Source of the DNA: Syncephalis plumigaleata
Lineage: Eukaryota > Zoopagomycota > Zoopagomycetes > Zoopagales > Piptocephalidaceae
DNA: 64,000 nt
Assembly (NCBI GenBank): GCA_025201365.1
Contig: JAIXMF010000007.1
Coordinates: 62,001-126,000 of the forward strand
Direction of reading: 5' to 3'
In this document: positions 1-9,865 of the stretch, one piece after another
How the letters are laid out: every line of letters begins with the position of its first letter
Position numbering within the stretch: position 1 is the first letter of the stretch
Position numbers and translations under genes: made by a program
Notes under the pieces: model-generated
The model's database searches: none
What the model saw: only the letters and a program-made list of their open reading frames with translations
What the model was told of the DNA's origin: nothing

Positions 1-247
1 GATATGCAATCATTAATGACTTGTAGTAGCTGATCGAATGATGGCTAATACTTTTATGATTGAAATAAACTTACGATTTCAACGATTCAATTCGAAGTGT
101 AAATCAATTTATGTCAAGATGATGACAGCGTATCATTACAACTGCCAATAAATGACCATTTCATTCATTAATGTATTAACAAAGAATTGAATGATGATGG
201 AATGTTCGGTGCGTTGACAATATACATACATCATAGTAATAGCAATA

Positions 248-1185
248 ATGCCGATTATCGATTACAATAATCCACGAGATGCTGAATGGATCAAATCGGC
301 CGAGCAGGAAGGCGACATTCTACATCATCCACTAGGTGAACTGAGCATCAACGACTTTTATATAATGGCAGCGGGAGATCAGTCCGAGCAACGTAAAAGA
401 CTAATAGGAATGCAAGTACAGCTAGTCTACTTGTTTGCTCGGAATGCTTTGGTAGCATGTCGAGCACTTGTGTCAAAACCTCATAACCTACCGCTGTGAT
501 GCTCCTTTTTGTCGTCACTTCCAGGCACGCTAATGGTGGCCACATTTCTGCTGATACCGCTAGTGGACGGGCTTAATTGTCAAATGGCTTTCAGCACCGA
601 AATGGCCGATATAGGATGTTCAATGCTGTGTAATAGTGCAATCCTGCTTCATAAAGTCTACTCGGTCCTATCCAAGCGGAATGGATCTTGTACATTGGCA
701 TCTCGCTAATACTACCGCAAATCGCCTATCCTTTCCTAATGATATGTTGCGGCTATTTCACCGTAGAAACAACACTCTACTGCTTGGTGTAATATCCACA
801 GTTGATGGTATGGTATTGGGCGGGCGTCAACATTCCGCTCGGCATGCTCTTTTCCGGTATATTCTACCATGCTGCCTATAAGCAATACGTACTGTCACCG
901 TTTAGTATCTGGGAACGTATGGCTCATGATGATACACAAGCAATGCTCCTCGCCCTATTCTGCAGGATCGTTTGTTCTACCTGCATTCTCGTTCACATTG
1001 ACAATGTCAATCAGGACAATCTATTTGTTCTAGACTGGTAAGTGATAGTGCTACGGCAATCACAAAATAAAAATCATCTAACTTGTGTGACTAGGGCTAT
1101 AGTCTCCACAGTACTGACTAATGACTGTTGCAACAACCAAGGAAGTAAGCCAACTGAACGGGAGAATCATGCCAAGAAAATCTGA
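248..1185 (+). pseudogene. Decayed seven-transmembrane (GPCR-like) gene
   Basis: This is a paralogue of the intact seven-TM gene at 54674-55656. Both start MP(I/V)IDY(N/S)NP, share the stretch around residue 40 (DFY(I/M)MAAGD) and the later WAGVNIP segment, and have a phase-2 intron splitting the same Trp codon (here 1038-1094). This copy is broken. A TGG codon that is Trp in the paralogue reads TGA at 497-499. A single base is missing near 680 (AATTGG reads AATGG). A second in-frame stop (TAA) lies near 793. The first membrane segment is also several residues shorter than in the paralogue. The last exon (1095-1185) still reads through to a TGA. The nonsense changes are substitutions, so decay is more likely than sequencing error. 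The ligand and exact receptor class are unknown. Confidence 0.75.
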
Positions 1186-1323
1186 ATAAACACGACATAC
1201 AATCTTTTATTTAGAAATAAAAACAAGTTGCCTTGATGTTATAGCATGTTAAATTGCAATAAAAATGATAAATACTAGCAGGTGATGTATTTGACGGCCA
1301 AGAAATAAAAAAGCAAAAAACAT

Positions 1324-1395
1324 TGGTCGCACTGAGAATCGAACTCAGGTCCCCAGATTCAAAGTCTGATGTGCTAACCATTACACCATGCAACC
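1324..1395 (-). tRNA. tRNA-Gln (anticodon TTG)
   Basis: On the minus strand a 72-nt cloverleaf can be drawn. The acceptor GGTTGCA pairs with TGCGACC, the D-arm reads TGGTGTAATGGTTAGCA, the anticodon loop is CTTTGAA with anticodon TTG, and the T-arm is GAGTTCGATTCTC. There is no intron. The minus-strand 3' flank (plus-strand bases just below 1324) is A/T-rich, including T runs on the minus strand that could serve as a Pol III terminator. Confidence 0.93.
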
Positions 1396-2047
1396 GCCGA
1401 TAAAATGTTGTGTTTTTTTACCTACTAGAATTAGGCATTAATTTTGGTCAAATTTTAAAAATTTGCGCTTTTTTTACGTTTTTTTGTAATTAAATAGTAT
1501 ATAAACGTTGGCTTTATTATGTATAAGCATGTACATGATGCTTAAGCTTGTTTTTTGCATATTAAACATGATTAAACCATATTTATACACTAAATTGTAT
1601 CAGTTTTTACGTATTTACTATGCCGTTCGACGAGCGCCTGCCCGCCTGATGCCATATAACCTATTTTTCACTATTATTGCTACAGTAAACAAGCAACATA
1701 GACCGGCACTGTTTAGGCATAAAGTATTATTGCTACGTTTTACTTATTTACTTATGTTTATCGCCATAGCATTATGCTAAGGGAGGAGCATGTGGTACCG
1801 TTTGTGGCGTGTTTTTTAAACGGCATGACTACTATTACCACGCTCCCAACGATGACTCCGATACATGCGGCCGAGCAAATGGGTGAATGCACGGAATGCT
1901 CTTCATATAACCGCATCAAGCACGTCACACGACCCTTGGCTCCTCATCTGTTCCTCTTCTCTATTCCTCTTACCGCATTTCTCGTCTACCAATACTCAGC
2001 CTAGACAACTCATCTGCTCTGCCAGTGGTGTGATCGCTACCTCGGTC
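1396..2047. other. Gene-free stretch upstream of the Sec1 gene
   Basis: This is AT-rich sequence with T-runs and no reading frame I can tie to a family. The last part is probably the promoter and leader of the Sec1 gene that starts at 2048. I see no repeat or RNA gene in it. Confidence 0.5.
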
Positions 2048-4073
2048 ATGTCGAATCTCAAGGATATTCTAAAGAATCGTAAGTGCACTCCTACTGGAAC
2101 GCGTCGTCGAACTAACGTGGAACGCGGCAATTCAGGCTATCTGGAAACGGTGCGTTCTGTGCAACCACCGGCGCGCTACAAGATCGTCATAGTCGATGCT
2201 ACTTCGGTCAAGCTGCTTTCGGCAGCGTGTAAAATGTACGACATTCTCGAGGAGAATGTGACATGTAAGTATTGCAAAGCATATATGCATATGTAATTCC
2301 AAATTCTATGCCACTGTTACTTATCAACGTTCTGTAGTGGTGGAAAGCATCGAGAAGAAACGGCAGCCATTCACCAATCTCGAGGCACTCTACATACTTA
2401 CACCATGCGTAGAAAGTGTATTCCTAATGATACAAGATCTTTCTAATGGCGGACCAGGTGGCAGGCCTGGCTCAATGTACGCTGCTGCACACGTCTTCTT
2501 TACGCACACGCTCGATGATATGCTTTTCAAAAAGATCACCACGTCAAAAGCGAGCCCGCTCATTCGAAGCTTAAAAGAGCTCTACGTCGACTTTTACGCC
2601 ATTGAATCCAAGGTGTTCTCACTTGGACTGCACAACACGTTCTACTCGTTCTTTGGTCCAAAACATGATAATATGGATAAGGATCTGCCACTGGTTGCTG
2701 ATCGTGTAAGATATCGTAGAATCAACTATATATATCTATATGCATTTGAACACTAACAAACAAATATCTCTATAGCTATTCTCGGTATGTTCTACAATTG
2801 GTGAAAACCCAATCATTCGCTATCATCGTCCGGGCAATGATCCCAATAGTTTTAATCGTACTACGTTGCCAGCACAACTTGCAAATATGTTGCAGGACAA
2901 ACTCGATGAATTCGTCCGATTAAGTAATGGCGAGTTTCCTGTAAGTAATAGCTAGCGGTGTAACGACGAATAACTACGTGTCAACTAATACGACAAAGCC
3001 AAAACGTGAGGGTAATCCACCGCGCGCCATGCTTTACATCTTAGATCGAAGTGTGGACTTGACGGCGCCGTTAGTGCACGAGTTCACCTATCAAGCGATG
3101 ATTAATGACCTGCTCAAGGTTGAGGATGGCACCAAGTATACGCATGAGTTTGTATCGGGTTCAGGCGACGTTTCCTCGAAGGAGGTTATCCTCGATGAGA
3201 CCGACAACATCTGGGTGGAGTATCGACACGCTCATATCGCCGAGTGTAGCGGGAGACTTACGGCAGACTTTAAAAAACTTACCAGTGAAAATAAAGCGGC
3301 AGCCGCCGGTAATAAGGGCGAGGCTAGTCTAAGCGATATGAAGCGTATTCTCTCGGATCTACCGCAATTCCAAGAGCTAAAAGAAAAGGTATGTCGTATA
3401 AACGGACATCAAGTGGAGTAAGTCAACCAATTAATATGTCGTCGTATAGTATTCGGCACATATTAGTATGGCGCAAGAGTGTATGAGTCTGTTTAATAAG
3501 CAGAAACTACCAGCTATCGGTGAGGTCGAGCAGGATATGGCGTGCAAGGAAACATCCGAAGGAGAGTATCCAAAGAATCTAGTAGAGCGACTTTTACCAT
3601 TGTTGGATGATAGTTCAATTACGTGAGTGTAACCATACTAGATGACATAGTAATAGTGTTTGTAATAACCATCATTGATTGTCATTTGTTGATTATAGCG
3701 AGGACAATAAGCTTCGTTTAATTATGTTGTACACCATCTATAAAGATGGCCTTAAATGGGTCGATCGTTATCGTTTACAACAGCATGCTAATCTCTCGGA
3801 ACGAGATATAATTGCACTGGAGAATCTGGAGCTCTTACATGCACGTATTACTAAAGTAAGTGCGTGTAGATGATAGAGCAGTATACGCGTTACTTACCGT
3901 CTATACTTCTTAGGAGGCTCATAGTGGATTTAAAAAGCTAAAGATACCTCGATTGAAAAAGAATAAGGTCGAAGAGGTTCCGTATGAGCTTTCACGTTTT
4001 GTTCCAGAAATACAAAAGATCCTAGATGTAAGTATTCACAAGCTAGAACCATTTGTTATATCATAACTAATCA

Positions 4074-4109
<36 letters not shown>

Positions 4110-4765
4110 GTATGTGGATAGAAACAAATCAATAGTCATGTCGATGATAATATATTCCCCTATACGCGTGAGGTTAGGCCATCTGAACTAAACGAGCAAG
4201 CAAAGAAGACTGTACAATCACTAAGAAGGTATTTATTTATTTATTTACCTGTATATTATTTGACTAATTAATTGATTGACTATGCTATCTTTAGTACAAA
4301 GCCAAGTTGGCAGAAATCGGTACAGGAACGCGTAAGTATTTATTATCATTATTGTTAATGTATACATAATCATATACTTATCATTGGAATTGATAGACGG
4401 AAAGTAGACCAGTTTCAGGAGGGAAGATCATCGTATTCATCGCTGGCGGTATCACCTATTCAGAAATACGTGCCGTATACGAGATAGGTAGAAAGTTTGG
4501 ACGTGACATTCTTATAGGTTCAACACATATCATTACCCCGCAACAGTTGCTCAACGATCTACGACGATTGCGAGAGGGACCACCGAAAGAACTACCGCCA
4601 CCGCCACCACCACAGCCAGTACAACCGGTAGCGGATGTCACAGGACAGATTGGTGCGATGGGCATTCAGGATAATCCGCACATTCAAGCGAATGTTGGTA
4701 AGCACAAGGCTACCAATAGTGGAAGTTCCAAACATGTATTTGGATTGTTTGGAAAGAAGAAATAA
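2048..4765 (+). CDS. Sec1/Munc18-family SNARE regulator
   Basis: The product is a cytosolic Sec1/Munc18 protein, which binds syntaxins and promotes SNARE-mediated exocytic fusion. Eleven exons join in one frame to about 679 residues: 2048-2078, 2136-2264, 2338-2705, 2776-2940, 2999-3388, 3450-3622, 3699-3855, 3914-4027, 4122-4228, 4295-4331 and 4397-4765. Diagnostic stretches are YKIVIVDATSVKLLSAACKM near the N-terminus, YAAAHVFFTHTLDDMLF, LYILDRSVDLTAPLVHEFTY in the middle, and IVFIAGGITYSEIRAVYE followed by LIGSTHIITPQQLL at the end. The start is the ATG opening MSNLKDIL, which matches the family's usual first residues. Odd features are a proline-rich C-terminal tail ending FGLFGKKK and a TA microsatellite (about 4072-4100) inside an intron. 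No frame breaks are needed. Which syntaxin it serves (Sec1 versus Vps45 or Sly1 type) is inferred as exocytic from similarity to Munc18. Confidence 0.92.
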
Positions 4766-4899
4766 TGATAGCAGCAGTAATATGTTATTGTATCGGTTTA
4801 GTAAAACTTATTATAATTAAATAATGAGATAGTTAATATTGTACTCTCTTTATTCAATGTAAGTTGCATGATAAGCATTAGATGTATTAGTGTAGTATT

Positions 4900-5433
4900 T
4901 CAATAGCCACAATAGTAAGTATTGCCTTGTAATCGGCAAATAGTACCGATAGGACAGGTTGTCCATACAAATTGATTAAAATTACATATACCAATACGGT
5001 GACCGTCACATTTGAATGTATCTTGCTGACACGGTGTCGTATGTTGATCTCCCTTCATTGCTTCATTTGTCTTTAGAGGCAGCATAGTAGTAGCTGCCAT
5101 GCTTGCATTGTATTCATTCGTGTTACTAGCAGGAGATGCAATTGGATTTGTTGCAATAGTAGATTGTACTTCTGTTTGTATGGGATCATTGTGTTTATTA
5201 TGATGTATACCAAACTTGACCTTTAATTCTTGTGTAAAATCGGCATTGCCACAAGTACATATTAGATCATTTGGATTTGACGAATAGCATCGATTATACT
5301 TGATATCCCAATGCTGACTATCGAGACACATTCGCTGGCATGTTGTCTTCCATTCAGGAACAAGACATTCGGCTACGACCAATGAAATGGACAAGTATGC
5401 TAATATAATAGCACTATAGAAAAGATGCAACAT
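4900..5433 (-). CDS. Secreted Cys-rich protein with CBM19-like C-terminal module
   Basis: This is a single-exon, 177-residue protein. Residues 1-21 form a clear signal peptide (hydrophobic IILAYLSISLVV core before AEC). Next comes a Cys-rich block (about 22-70) with eight or so cysteines. A Thr/Asn-rich linker follows (about 85-130). The C-terminal module has CQQDTFKCDG, a central GICNFNQFVWTTCPIGT and a final YYCGY. The spacing C...C...C.....W...CP.GT.C resembles the small chitin-binding CBM19 modules found on fungal chitinases, but no catalytic domain is present. It probably acts outside the cell on the wall or host chitin; this is inference. The gene converges on the Sec1 gene, with only about 130 bp between their stop codons. 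Confidence 0.7.
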   Translation of the reverse strand: MLHLFYSAIILAYLSISLVVAECLVPEWKTTCQRMCLDSQHWDIKYNRCYSSNPNDLICTCGNADFTQELKVKFGIHHNKHNDPIQTEVQSTIATNPIASPASNTNEYNASMAATTMLPLKTNEAMKGDQHTTPCQQDTFKCDGHRIGICNFNQFVWTTCPIGTICRLQGNTYYCGY

Positions 5434-5732
5434 AATAATAATAATAGCAATATAGATAGTGAATGGCGAGCTACATTACTTGCTAGAACCAAATAGTACG
5501 CGATACGACATTTATATATCATAGCTATAACAGCATAACAAACTTATTGTTACCATCGTAACAATGCTGCTAGTCATTTGTTTACACAATGAATATCTTG
5601 TTCATGCATTTACTGTAGCAAAATGAAAATAAAACTATTCACAACGTATCCATACCATATAGCTGATGCGTAAAGAAGTGCAAAAACAATATGTGACTAC
5701 TTTTACGACCAAAAAATAAAGCAAAAAGAAAG

Positions 5733-5804
5733 CACCGGTACAGGGAATCGAACCCTGATCTCCTCGGTGAAAGCGAGATATCCTAGCCGTTGGACTATAC
5801 CGGT
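5733..5804 (-). tRNA. tRNA-Glu (anticodon TTC)
   Basis: A 72-nt minus-strand cloverleaf with acceptor ACCGGTA/TACCGGT, D-arm AGTCCAACGGCTAGGAT, anticodon loop CTTTCAC (anticodon TTC) and T-arm CAGGGTTCGATTCCCTG. It has no intron and looks functional. Confidence 0.95.
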
Positions 5805-6010
5805 TTTGCTTCCGTTAAAAATTAAAATCAAAAATACATACTTATAGTACATTCTTAGTCACGTGACTATTTTGCTGCGTGGCCTATATGATGGTTTTTT
5901 ACTTTATTTTACTCTCTTCTACCTCTTACTGCTACTATCACTACTCGTATATACCACTGCTTTCTACTCTCATTCTATTCTACTTATCTGTCTATCCATC
6001 CCACTAGGCC
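5805..6010 (+). promoter_or_regulatory. Orphaned promoter/leader of the split secreted-peptide gene
   Basis: This segment lies between tRNA-Glu and the LINE 3' end. It turns strongly pyrimidine-rich on the plus strand (CTCTCTTCTACCTCTTACTG and similar to about 6000). It ends right at the 13-bp target duplication that contains the start codon of the peptide gene whose coding part now lies 6.7 kb away at 12756. If the LINE is removed conceptually, this stretch becomes the immediate 5' flank of that ATG. Promoter function is inferred from position. Confidence 0.5.
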
Positions 6011-6023
6011 AACGTCAACATGA
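6011..6023 (+). repeat. LINE target-site duplication, left copy
   Basis: AACGTCAACATGA directly abuts the LINE's poly-A tail (read as T on this strand). The same 13 bases recur at 12747-12759 beyond the LINE 5' end. An extra shared C makes it 13-14 bp. Confidence 0.93.
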
Positions 6024-6154
6024 TTTTTTTTTTTATTATAATCCTGGGCCGTAGCCTAATTTTATTTAATAAAGAAGACATGGCACAAGATCGCGTAAAT
6101 ATACAATACAATAGTTGTAGTGGAAGTTAGGTAGGTGCTGGACATACGTGGCTG
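6024..6154 (-). other. LINE 3' UTR and poly-A tail
   Basis: On the element's strand this reads from the ORF2 stop through TTCTTTATTAAATAAAAT and GGCTACGGCCC to GGATTATAAT and 11 A. The AATAAA-like block and GCTACGGC box resemble the 3' end of SINE copy 1 (see 12823-13179), as expected if the LINE machinery recognises both tails. Confidence 0.7.
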
Positions 6155-9100
6155 TTAGGATAATGGGATCGTGTGGAACTTCAACGTTCCTGTATTCGGC
6201 AGCCCGCCAGGTTCAAAGGTGAACCATTGGCATTGAATTTTTGTCCAGGTTTTTTGGAATGTACTGACGGATTTGTGTCGTATAGCGTGACGTAAATCCG
6301 CTTCTATTTTCGATTTTATGGCTGATTGCCATCTAGCAAGGATCGTAATACTAGGTGACGTGACTTGGCGTAACGCGTGCTCCACTTTTGCTCGATGGAC
6401 TTGCCATACTGCTAGTGCGTGAAAGAGGCTGACGTTTGGCACATGTGATTGCCATTTTTGTAGGCCGTTCGTAATATCGTGTATGTTAAGCGATGTGTCT
6501 GTCGGGTGATTCGGCGCGATCGCTTTAAGGAAGAATGTTGCTAGTTGCCAGAATTCTGTTATGCGAGGGCATTCTAGAATAAAATGACGTTTCGTTTCTA
6601 CGTGTTCTTGACAAACTGTACACATGTTAGAGTGACCTGGAATGATGTGCATCATTCTATCCCCCGTGAGGATCGCTGCGTGTTGAAACTTCCACATGTA
6701 CGAGCTGTGCTTTGGCTCGATTGCTTTGTCGAACGTCTGGGACCATTCCATCATCGATGGGGAATCGTTCTGTATTTCTTCTTGGGTGTACCATCTTTCG
6801 GTTCTTGGTGGCGTGGTTTCCTGGTCACATTGAAACAGGCGGCCGATTTTCGGTTTATAGAGGTCCAATTTGGTGTCTGCCATCTTCAGGAATCTGAAGG
6901 GTAGGAAGTCTGGAATGATTGTAAGGAAATCTGGCCGTACCCAATTCAGTCTAGTGTCTGTGATTGAAGCGTATTCCTCCCACGTCCAGCTATCGTCGTC
7001 CGGTGTATTGTGGCCTTTCAAGTGTTTCCATGTCTCTAACGTGTAGTCGAAGAATCTTTTGGATGGACCTGCTCTAAGTTGAATTTTGGGCTTTCGACTT
7101 GTACATATGATTGAGTGATGCTTATTTGCCTCCTTCAGTTTCTCCTTTAGTAACTCTTGAGCTGTAGGTGCCCATTTCGGTTGATTCTCCGGCTCATCTA
7201 GCATTTGTGCGATCCAGACCGCAAAAATAGCTGTTGCCTGTTTACGTAGCGGTATCAAACCAACGCCTCCTGCCAGCTTTGGCTTCGTGATGATATCTTC
7301 CGCCACGAGGTTGAGTTTGTGTTTCCATATAAATCTCTTTACACGTTGCTTTACTTTCGTTATAAAACCTTTAGAGAAGGGGATGATGTGGGCGGCGAAC
7401 CATAATTTTGCTAGTAGACATGAATTTGTCAGGAGGACTCGACCTAGTAGCGATAAGCCGCGATCCTGCCATCTATCCGCGGTGACCTCTATACTGTTGA
7501 GCAACTTGGCTTCGGTTGCTTCAATTGCTATCCCTTTCCTTGTGAAGAGGATTCCGAGATATCTAGTTGATTCCCTTTCCGGTATAGGAGGATACGGTAA
7601 GACGAAATCTGGTGTGCCTAGTGGTATTAAAACTGTTTTGTCCTCGTTTAGTCGTGCCGCTGATGCTTGTTCATGTAAATGAATGGCGTGACAGAACGTT
7701 CTGACATCCTGGTGAGAGCTAATTGCCACTGCTATGTCGTCCGCAAAAGCAAGGCATTTTAAAGGGTGTACCGGTAGGTTGATTCCGATGAGTCGTTGGC
7801 GTAATGTACATAAAAAAGGTTCGAGGACAAAATTGTATATTATAGGAGAGAGAGGGTCACCTTGACGCAGCCCTTTATGTATCGGTATCCATGAAGACAG
7901 TAGTGGGCCCATACGAGCCGCTCCATATGCTTCTGCATTCATCATTTGAATTATCTTGCGTATTCTCGGTCCTATGTTGAATGCGGCTAAGCATCTGTCT
8001 AGGTACGATCGATCTACCCTGTCGTAAGCTTTCTGCTGGTCTAATAGTAGCAGTGCTCCGGAGGCTTCTTCCGGTTTAATAATACCGTATTGAATAGCAA
8101 AGTGTAGTGTGTGAAGGTTATCGAAGATGGACCGATTTTTAATAAAACCTTTTTGCGAGTCGCCTATGCAGTGGTTAGCCGCTTTGTGCATGCGCTGTGT
8201 GATGATTCTCGTCAGGATCTTGATGTCGCAATCGGACAGGGCTATCGGGCGCCAGTTCGCTAATGATAGGAGATCACCTTGCTTTGGCAGCAGCAGAATG
8301 TGTATTCTTTTAAACGATAACGGGAATTGACCGTGCCTTATAAATTCGTTGTATAGCTTTGTTATAATAGGTGTCAATGTTGAGCTGAAACGTTTATAGA
8401 ATTCATACGGTATGCCATCAGGTCCTGGAGCTTTGTTCCTGGGCGACTTCCGAATCGCTTCTGCCACTTCTTCTTCCGTGATTTCTGCATCTATCTCGTC
8501 TCGCATATTGTCGTTCAGCGTTTTTTCGATATTAGCTAGAAGCTCGTTTTGTGCTATCGAATTTGTATGCTCTGGCCCGAAGAGGTCTGTATAAAAATCC
8601 TGTACCACTTCGAAGATTTGCTCTGGTGTATCCACTCGTTGACCGTTGCTAGCGCGTAGTTCTCGTAACCAATCGAATTGCTTACGTCCTTTTAGGCACT
8701 TGAAGAAGTATTTCGTCGATCGCTCACCTTCCTCTGTCCATCGAACGCGCGAATGTATACGTCTTGCTTCCGCTCGTCTGTGTGCGTTATTGGTGAGATC
8801 ATTTTCTATCGTCGTAACCTGTTGTAGCCAATGATGAGTAGCCGCGCTGTCTCGTCTCCAGTCGGGAGGGTTGTTGTACAACTCCTGCAGCTTCTTACTC
8901 TTATCTTGCATGTGTTTGTTGATCTTGCGTTTGTGTTTGCCGGCGAAAGCGATGGAGTAGCCGCGTAGCGTGTTCTTGAAGAGATCCCATGCGTAAACGG
9001 AGCTAGTGAGTGTCGATTTCGGGTTGCATTCAGGGTGGTCAACTCTGGTTTTGAGGGCGAGGATTGTGCGCTCCATATTTGCTATGTATTCATCTATTTC

Positions 9101-9865
9101 CAATAAACTTGTATTGAATCGCCACACCGGTCGCCCTGGTAGCTTTGGCTTATTTGGACAGATGGTAGTACATAGTGGCCAGTGATCTGATCTTGGTGCC
9201 GTCAATACTCTAGGTAGACTGCACCTTCTCGCTACCGTCGATGTAGCTAGTATGTGGTCTATACGAGATCGACTGTCACCTGATGGGCTGCGCCTGGTAT
9301 AGAGTTTGATGTCGGGATGATAGTATCGTACAGTGTCTATCAAACGGAATTGCGTTATCACGTTTGAATAGTGAGCCCATTCGTCTCTTGGTTGTCGTGG
9401 CGGTGGTGCTCTATCTAAGTGAGGATTCGGTGTGGCGTTGAGGTCGCCTAATACCATCATGTGAGGATGTGGGGTGATGACATGGCGTAGTGCTGTGCAG
9501 AAATCTGGCTGTTGAGGTGGATCAGCTGGCGCGTAGACGCAATATATAACCAGGACCGGCCATGGTATATTTGGTCCAACTATTTCCGCTCTTAACACTC
9601 TGCCGTCTAGGTATGGTGTAGGTGTGGAATTAAAAGATAACGAGGAGTGTGGGTTTAAAAGAATGCCTGTATAAGGAGTCCATGCTGCTGGTCCGCCCCA
9701 TTGAGTAGTCCACCAGTGGTGATCATTAGAACACGCGTTTGTTTCCTGTAAGGCGATAATGTCTATGTTTTCGTTTTTAATGTGTGTGAAAGTGATTGAT
9801 CTATTATTGGAGTCACGTATACGGTTGACGTTCCATGTTGCGATATGTATATTACGTGTCGTCAT
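6155..9865 (-). CDS. LINE ORF2: APE endonuclease-reverse transcriptase
   Basis: This 1236-residue polyprotein nicks target DNA and copies the LINE RNA by target-primed reverse transcription. Residues 6-230 form an APE-type endonuclease: ATWNVN, ALQET near 40, GDLNA near 140, SRIDHI near 200 and SDHWPL near 227. Residues about 460-740 form the reverse transcriptase: NKAPGPDGIPYEFY, WRPIALSDCDIKI, LLLLDQQKAYDRVD (motif A), GLRQGDPLSP and the catalytic AFADD at about 706-710. A C-terminal knuckle CTVCQEHVETKRHFILEC lies near 1080. I see no RNase H domain. Its ATG overlaps the ORF1 stop in TAATG (9867-9863), the arrangement known to couple termination and reinitiation in some LINEs. No inactivating change is visible. 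Confidence 0.95.
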   Translation of the reverse strand: MTTRNIHIATWNVNRIRDSNNRSITFTHIKNENIDIIALQETNACSNDHHWWTTQWGGPAAWTPYTGILLNPHSSLSFNSTPTPYLDGRVLRAEIVGPNIPWPVLVIYCVYAPADPPQQPDFCTALRHVITPHPHMMVLGDLNATPNPHLDRAPPPRQPRDEWAHYSNVITQFRLIDTVRYYHPDIKLYTRRSPSGDSRSRIDHILATSTVARRCSLPRVLTAPRSDHWPLCTTICPNKPKLPGRPVWRFNTSLLEIDEYIANMERTILALKTRVDHPECNPKSTLTSSVYAWDLFKNTLRGYSIAFAGKHKRKINKHMQDKSKKLQELYNNPPDWRRDSAATHHWLQQVTTIENDLTNNAHRRAEARRIHSRVRWTEEGERSTKYFFKCLKGRKQFDWLRELRASNGQRVDTPEQIFEVVQDFYTDLFGPEHTNSIAQNELLANIEKTLNDNMRDEIDAEITEEEVAEAIRKSPRNKAPGPDGIPYEFYKRFSSTLTPIITKLYNEFIRHGQFPLSFKRIHILLLPKQGDLLSLANWRPIALSDCDIKILTRIITQRMHKAANHCIGDSQKGFIKNRSIFDNLHTLHFAIQYGIIKPEEASGALLLLDQQKAYDRVDRSYLDRCLAAFNIGPRIRKIIQMMNAEAYGAARMGPLLSSWIPIHKGLRQGDPLSPIIYNFVLEPFLCTLRQRLIGINLPVHPLKCLAFADDIAVAISSHQDVRTFCHAIHLHEQASAARLNEDKTVLIPLGTPDFVLPYPPIPERESTRYLGILFTRKGIAIEATEAKLLNSIEVTADRWQDRGLSLLGRVLLTNSCLLAKLWFAAHIIPFSKGFITKVKQRVKRFIWKHKLNLVAEDIITKPKLAGGVGLIPLRKQATAIFAVWIAQMLDEPENQPKWAPTAQELLKEKLKEANKHHSIICTSRKPKIQLRAGPSKRFFDYTLETWKHLKGHNTPDDDSWTWEEYASITDTRLNWVRPDFLTIIPDFLPFRFLKMADTKLDLYKPKIGRLFQCDQETTPPRTERWYTQEEIQNDSPSMMEWSQTFDKAIEPKHSSYMWKFQHAAILTGDRMMHIIPGHSNMCTVCQEHVETKRHFILECPRITEFWQLATFFLKAIAPNHPTDTSLNIHDITNGLQKWQSHVPNVSLFHALAVWQVHRAKVEHALRQVTSPSITILARWQSAIKSKIEADLRHAIRHKSVSTFQKTWTKIQCQWFTFEPGGLPNTGTLKFHTIPLS

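Noticed and set aside
1508-2004. Two open frames upstream of Sec1 (hydrophobic 90-codon frame and its neighbour)
   Set aside because: Composition follows AT-rich DNA, with no family match and no splice logic joining them to Sec1.
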